A stretch of DNA of 5,581 nucleotides. It comes from Candidatus Saccharimonadota bacterium. Its GTDB lineage: Bacteria > Patescibacteriota > Saccharimonadia > Saccharimonadales > JACDFO01. The DNA is taken from contig JACDFO010000046.1 of the NCBI GenBank assembly GCA_013815785.1, positions 1 through 5,581 on the forward strand, in the 5' to 3' direction. The notes beneath the pieces were generated by a model. It saw only the letters and a program-made list of their open reading frames with translations. It did no database searches and was not told where the DNA came from. The position numbers were made by a program, and so were the translations under genes. Shown piece after piece: positions 1 through 2,901 of the stretch (the first letter of the stretch is position 1; each line of letters opens with the position of its first letter).

Positions 1-34
1 TTTACGCTAAGCCTCTAAAAAAATAGGAAATAAT

Positions 35-172
35 ATGCCAAAACGAACGTTCCAACCCAAAAAACGCAAGCGCGCTAAAGAACATGGCTTTTTAAAGCGC
101 ATGGCTAACCGTACCGGCCAGGCAGTGTTACGCCGCCGCCGCTTAAAGGGTCGCAAGAAACTCACCGCCTAA
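35..172 (+). CDS. rpmH: 50S ribosomal protein L34
   Basis: Encodes a 45-residue, strongly basic protein of the large ribosomal subunit, where L34 binds 23S rRNA. The sequence begins MPKRTFQP, the family hallmark, continues through a Lys/Arg-rich stretch to HGF-x-KRM (residues 18-23), and ends in RRRRLKGRKKL. Length is normal for L34, and the reading frame is intact from ATG to TAA. An AGGA ribosome binding site at 25-28 sits 6 nt before the ATG. It is the first gene of the rpmH-rnpA-yidC-jag block; the operon promoter is probably upstream of the window, because only 34 bases precede the start. The start and identity are very secure. Confidence 0.97.
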   Translation: MPKRTFQPKKRKRAKEHGFLKRMANRTGQAVLRRRRLKGRKKLTA

Positions 173-179
173 GCAGCCT

Positions 180-253
180 AAAGTTTGTAAAGTAGAAAGT
201 TATAAAGCTGGCTTAGGTAGTCTAGCTGATACCTTTATGACTTTATAAACTTT
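180..253 (+). repeat. Long AT-rich inverted repeat in the rpmH-rnpA spacer
   Basis: The segment 180-193 pairs with 240-253 over 14 consecutive positions, with one G-U pair (187 with 246) in RNA. Inside it, 202-207 can pair with 233-238, and alternatively 215-219 with 230-234. The left arm is nearly duplicated: 180-192 and 196-207 are near copies (AAAGTTTGTAAAG and AAAGTTATAAAG), and either can pair with 241-253. No clean T-tract follows, so this does not look like an intrinsic terminator. The stem ends 12 nt before the rnpA ribosome binding site at 266-270. A role in mRNA processing, stability or rnpA translation is possible but not shown. No other gene is seen in this 101-base spacer. Confidence 0.6.
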
Positions 254-273
254 TCACTTTATACTAGGAGTCA

Positions 274-621
274 ATGCTATCCCTCAAAAACCGATTTCAT
301 GGGCATAATACCGTCCGTCGCGTCTACCGGAGCGGCCATTCGGCGCGCAATACTTTAGGCAGCATACATGTTGTTCAAGGCGAAAGGGTTCCAATAACCA
401 AGGTAGCAGTAGTGGTTAGTAGGAAAGTTGATAAGTCAGCCGTAAGGCGCAACCGGATCCGCCGCCGTATATATGAAATTATTAGAATCGGCTTAGATGA
501 TTTCAAAGCGCCAAGCGAGGTGGTTATTACCGTCTATCAAGCCGAAGCCGCGACTCTGCCGGCCGGCCAACTAGAGGCCTCGGTGCACGAGCTATGCAAA
601 AAAGCTAAAATTCTAAATTAA
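274..621 (+). CDS. rnpA: Ribonuclease P protein component
   Basis: Encodes a 115-residue basic protein that binds the catalytic RNase P RNA and helps it recognise the 5' leader of precursor tRNAs. The family signature is clear: an N-terminal KNRFHGHNTVRRVYRSG segment (residues 5-21), a central strand with VAVVVSRKV (44-52), and the RNR motif in SAVRRNRIRRR (55-65), which forms the conserved RNA-binding helix. Length is typical (about 110-130). The ATG at 274 is preceded by AGGAG at 266-270, only 3 nt away, which is close. The gene lies 101 nt downstream of rpmH in the usual order, after the inverted repeat noted in the spacer. It ends in TAA. No yidD follows, unlike in many bacteria. Identity is secure. 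Confidence 0.95.
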   Translation: MLSLKNRFHGHNTVRRVYRSGHSARNTLGSIHVVQGERVPITKVAVVVSRKVDKSAVRRNRIRRRIYEIIRIGLDDFKAPSEVVITVYQAEAATLPAGQLEASVHELCKKAKILN

Positions 622-632
622 GCCACTCAACT

Positions 633-694
633 ACCCAATACCAGCATTAAAGCTCTCAGGTTTTGCTGGATGCATCTAACGCTCATGCTTGGGT
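633..694 (+). other. Nested complementary segments in the rnpA-yidC spacer (possible RNA structure)
   Basis: The 133-base spacer between rnpA and yidC contains no gene. Three pairs of complementary segments nest: ACCCAA 633-638 with TTGGGT 689-694, CCAGCA 641-646 with TGCTGG 664-669, and GCAT 672-675 with ATGC 685-688. Together they could fold as a three-way junction upstream of the yidC ribosome binding site. The stems are short (6, 6 and 4 bp), so chance is a real alternative. A weak promoter-like TATAGT at 713-718 lies 18 nt after TTGGGT, but the -35 match is poor and I do not call a promoter. Confidence 0.25.
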
Positions 695-754
695 TTAACA
701 GGGTAAAGCTGATATAGTAATACCACTGGTTTGTAAGGAGTAGGGACCGATTCA

Positions 755-1708
755 ATGCTAACGACGCTTATTGTCCAACCTATTTTTAATCTGTTGGTGC
801 TGGTATACGCGCTGCTACCGGGCCACAACCTGGGGCTGGCGATTATTCTTTTCACCATCGTTATACGCTTGCTGCTTTGGCCGCTGCTTAGAAAACAGCT
901 GCATAACGCCAAGGCCATGCGCAAGCTCCAACCCGAACTCAAGCGCATCAAGCAGGAGTCAAAAGGCGACCGCCAGCGCGAATCAATGTTGGTGATGGAG
1001 CTATACAAAGAGTGCGGCGTCAATCCATTCAGCTCGATTGGTATCTTGCTTTTGCAGCTGCCAGTGCTGATTGGCCTTTATGCTGGCCTGCAGCGAATTA
1101 TCAGCGACCCTAATAACATTGTTAACTTTGCTTACCCGGTGCTGCAGAACTTGGGCTGGATGAAAGAACTGGCTGTTGACATCAGTAAATTTGATCAGAC
1201 CCTGTTTGGTTTTATCGACCTGACCCGCCCAGCCTTGAGCGCCCAAGGCACCTACTGGCCAGCCATGGCCCTGGTTATTGGTAGCTCAGTCACTCAGTAT
1301 TACCAGAGCAAACAGCTAATGCCCAATGATAAAGATGGCCGCAAACTTAGACATATACTTAGGGACGCCGGCAGTGGCGCCCAGGCCGATCAGTCCGAAA
1401 TCAACGCCGCCGTCGGCCGTAGTACTCGCTATTTTATTCCGGTATTAATCTTCTTCTTTACGGTCAACATCGCCTCCGCCCTTGGGCTTTACTGGCTAAT
1501 CAGCGGCTTGGTTGCCATGATTCAACAACACCGCATCTTAAAAGATGACGAGGAAGAGATCGAAACCAAGCTTCATAAGAAAGATAAAAAATCGACCGCT
1601 CGTGTAGTCAGTAATGTGATCGAAGGCGAAGTCGTTGAAAAACCTAAAAAAGCAACTTCTAAAAAATCCGGCCCGAAGTCTAAAAAGGCTAAGAAAAGGA
1701 GACGATAA
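755..1708 (+). CDS. yidC: YidC/Oxa1-family membrane protein insertase
   Basis: Encodes a 317-residue integral membrane protein that inserts and folds membrane proteins, alone or with the Sec translocon. Visible features: a short hydrophobic N-terminus (residues 4-21), a first core membrane segment (25-43) holding the conserved groove arginine in VIRLLLWPL (Arg38), a charged cytoplasmic hairpin (45-85), and a second segment with the family motif LQLPVLIGLY (100-109). Further segments lie near 166-182, 226-243 and 244-258. The C-terminus (about 260-317) is very Lys/Arg-rich and ends KKAKKRRR, as in homologues whose tail contacts the ribosome. There is no lipobox and no large periplasmic domain, so it resembles the short Gram-positive/CPR form. 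AAGGAG (735-740) is 14 nt and AGGGA (742-746) 8 nt before the ATG. An in-frame TAA at 734-736 rules out a much longer start. Confidence 0.95.
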   Translation: MLTTLIVQPIFNLLVLVYALLPGHNLGLAIILFTIVIRLLLWPLLRKQLHNAKAMRKLQPELKRIKQESKGDRQRESMLVMELYKECGVNPFSSIGILLLQLPVLIGLYAGLQRIISDPNNIVNFAYPVLQNLGWMKELAVDISKFDQTLFGFIDLTRPALSAQGTYWPAMALVIGSSVTQYYQSKQLMPNDKDGRKLRHILRDAGSGAQADQSEINAAVGRSTRYFIPVLIFFFTVNIASALGLYWLISGLVAMIQQHRILKDDEEEIETKLHKKDKKSTARVVSNVIEGEVVEKPKKATSKKSGPKSKKAKKRRR

Positions 1709-1710
1709 AA

Positions 1711-2229
1711 ATGGAAGATGCAATTTTGTACGCCAAGAAATACCTGGAAGATTTATTATCATTCTTTGGGCTGAATACCGATGTTTATGCCACTAACGAC
1801 GAAGATGTCATTGAGCTGAATATCCCATCTACTCATCTCAACGGCTTCTTGATTGGCCAGCGTGGTGACACTATGCGCTCGCTACAGTTCATTGTCAGTA
1901 ACGCTTTAAAGAATAACAACTACGAATTCACAAGGGTTAATGTTGACGTGGCCGATTATAAGAAGCAGCGTGCCGAGCGCTTGGCCGAAGTCGCCCAGGA
2001 ATGGTTTGCGGCCGTCAAGAAATCAGGCAAGCCAATGGACCTGCAACCGATGAATGCGGCCGATCGTCGTATTGTCCATAAGGTTGCTGCCGAGTCAGGG
2101 CTATCGACCGGCTCCGTAGGCGAGGGCAGGGACCGGCATATAGTGCTCAAGCCAACAGATTTTGCTACTGATGAGGCAGGCGGCACTGAGGAGGTTGCTG
2201 AAGAAACTCCTACCTCCGAAGAAAAGTAA
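1711..2229 (+). CDS. jag: Jag/KhpB (EloR)-type KH-R3H RNA-binding protein, lacking Jag-N
   Basis: Encodes a 172-residue cytoplasmic single-stranded nucleic-acid-binding protein. Residues about 30-80 form a KH domain with the GxxG loop at 49-52 (G-Q-R-G, within FLIGQRGDTMRSLQF). Residues about 110-148 form an R3H domain with the Arg-x3-His signature at Arg119-His123 and the trailing GEGRDRHIVLKP. An acidic, probably disordered tail (151-172) ends the protein. The Jag-N domain and long linker of Firmicutes KhpB are absent; the protein begins a few residues before the KH region. In Firmicutes, Jag/EloR influences cell elongation and acts with KhpA; the target here is unknown. The ATG lies 2 nt after the yidC stop, and its AAGGAG (1696-1701) is inside the last yidC codons, so the two are co-transcribed and probably translationally coupled. 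Confidence 0.93.
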   Translation: MEDAILYAKKYLEDLLSFFGLNTDVYATNDEDVIELNIPSTHLNGFLIGQRGDTMRSLQFIVSNALKNNNYEFTRVNVDVADYKKQRAERLAEVAQEWFAAVKKSGKPMDLQPMNAADRRIVHKVAAESGLSTGSVGEGRDRHIVLKPTDFATDEAGGTEEVAEETPTSEEK

Positions 2230-2238
2230 GCTAGTTTA

Positions 2239-2267
2239 TTGCAAATATTTGACAAGTGTGATATAAT
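2239..2267 (+). promoter_or_regulatory. Sigma70-like promoter A (TTGCAA-17-TATAAT)
   Basis: A perfect -10 hexamer TATAAT (2262-2267) is preceded at exactly 17 bp by TTGCAA (2239-2244), which matches 4 of 6 consensus positions. It starts 10 bases after the jag stop and points rightward. Transcription would begin near 2274. No gene follows on this strand before the terminator at 2303-2325. AT-rich sequence can produce such matches by chance, but a perfect -10 at ideal spacing beside promoter B makes real activity plausible. Confidence 0.45.
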
Positions 2268-2278
2268 ATAGATATAGA
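2249..2278 (+). promoter_or_regulatory. Sigma70-like promoter B (TTGACA-18-TATAGA)
   Basis: A perfect -35 hexamer TTGACA (2249-2254) lies 18 bp before TATAGA (2273-2278), a 4 of 6 match to the -10 consensus. It overlaps promoter A, offset by about one helical turn; the hexamer GATATA occurs at 2260-2265 and again at 2271-2276. Transcription would begin near 2285 and meet the terminator at 2303-2325 after about 40 nt. Confidence 0.45.
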
Positions 2279-2302
2279 ATGTTGATTTAATTACAAAGGA
2301 TA

Positions 2303-2325
2303 CCGTCCAGAGGGACGGATTTTTT
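2303..2325 (+). terminator. Rho-independent terminator of the + strand operon
   Basis: CCGTCC (2303-2308) and GGACGG (2313-2318) form a 6-bp GC-rich stem with an AGAG loop, followed by one A and six T residues (2320-2325). This is a good intrinsic terminator on the + strand, 73 bases after the jag stop, and would end the yidC-jag transcript. On the - strand the same hairpin is followed by TATCCTTTG rather than a T-run, so it is unlikely to terminate the convergent - strand genes efficiently; no separate terminator for them is visible in this gap. Confidence 0.85.
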
Positions 2326-2355
2326 ATACTCAGAACGGACGTTTTAATGGATTAC

Positions 2356-2901
2356 CTATAAAGTGCTGCACCATAAATTAAAACTAAGCATATCTTCAGA
2401 TCCAACTACCATGTCCTGATAAGATAAACTAACATTGCATTTCCTTCTAGTCTCATTATCTTGGGCCTGTGAATATGTACTAATATCCGCACCGTCTACT
2501 TTTTGATTTTTCTCTAGATCGGGCACAGTAATAACATTCTGCTGTCTTATTAAATCAAAAATTTTATTGTAATTTGATAATAATTTTTCACCGTCGTCAC
2601 TTTTCGCTGAGTAATCCAGACTAATCCCACATAACAAAGGACCACCGAACTTAATGTTTGGGTCATTCTCGCACCCATTTTTTTTGGAAATTCCGTTCAC
2701 CCCGGCTTCCCGTAAAAGTGTATTAACTCTGTCGATATTATTATTCAGCTTTATTTTATATGCATTGTGGCCATTAATTTTAACAAAAACCACGATGGCT
2801 AAACACAAAATAACCAAAATAATACAAAATATAGTTATTTTTTTTCTGCTCGTTACAGAACCATGCAGGTAGTTATTTCTATTTCGTCGAGAGTCTTTCA
2901 T
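2356..2901 (-). CDS. Unrecognised single-pass membrane protein with four extracytoplasmic cysteines
   Basis: Encodes 181 residues of no family I recognise. A basic N-terminus (MKDSRRNRNN, more Arg/Lys to residue 21) precedes one hydrophobic segment (about 22-41), so the topology should be N-terminus inside with a domain of about 140 residues outside. That domain has Cys77, Cys91, Cys145 and Cys178, enough for two disulfides, and repeats the motif C-x-[IV]-S-L-x-Y at 91-97 and 145-151. There is no lipobox or prepilin cleavage motif. The ATG overlaps by one base (TAATG) the stop of the upstream SGNH hydrolase gene, and no ribosome binding site is visible at the normal distance, so translation is probably coupled. 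Three 60-base stretches counted by hand give 25-35% GC, against 43-45% in stretches of yidC and the hydrolase gene. Stop codon is TAG. Confidence 0.8.
   Translation of the reverse strand: MKDSRRNRNNYLHGSVTSRKKITIFCIILVILCLAIVVFVKINGHNAYKIKLNNNIDRVNTLLREAGVNGISKKNGCENDPNIKFGGPLLCGISLDYSAKSDDGEKLLSNYNKIFDLIRQQNVITVPDLEKNQKVDGADISTYSQAQDNETRRKCNVSLSYQDMVVGSEDMLSFNLWCSTL

Noticed and set aside
676..1023. - strand open frame opposite the start of yidC
   Set aside because: It lies antisense to a secure gene, has no ribosome binding site and shows no recognisable protein features.
2242..2251. Perfect palindrome CAAATATTTG beside the promoter pair, as a possible operator
   Set aside because: A 10-base palindrome in very AT-rich sequence is expected by chance, and nothing links it to a repressor.
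2249..2267. TTGACA and TATAAT read as one promoter
   Set aside because: They are only 7 bp apart, far too close for one sigma70 promoter; each fits better with a different partner hexamer.
2303..2325. Terminator hairpin as bidirectional, also ending the - strand genes
   Set aside because: On the - strand the stem is followed by TATCCTTTG with no T-run, and the A-run precedes it.
2356..2901. Type IV pilin-like protein (N-terminal hydrophobic helix, cysteines near the C-terminus)
   Set aside because: There is no prepilin peptidase site (Gly/Ala followed by Phe-x4-Glu) before the hydrophobic segment.
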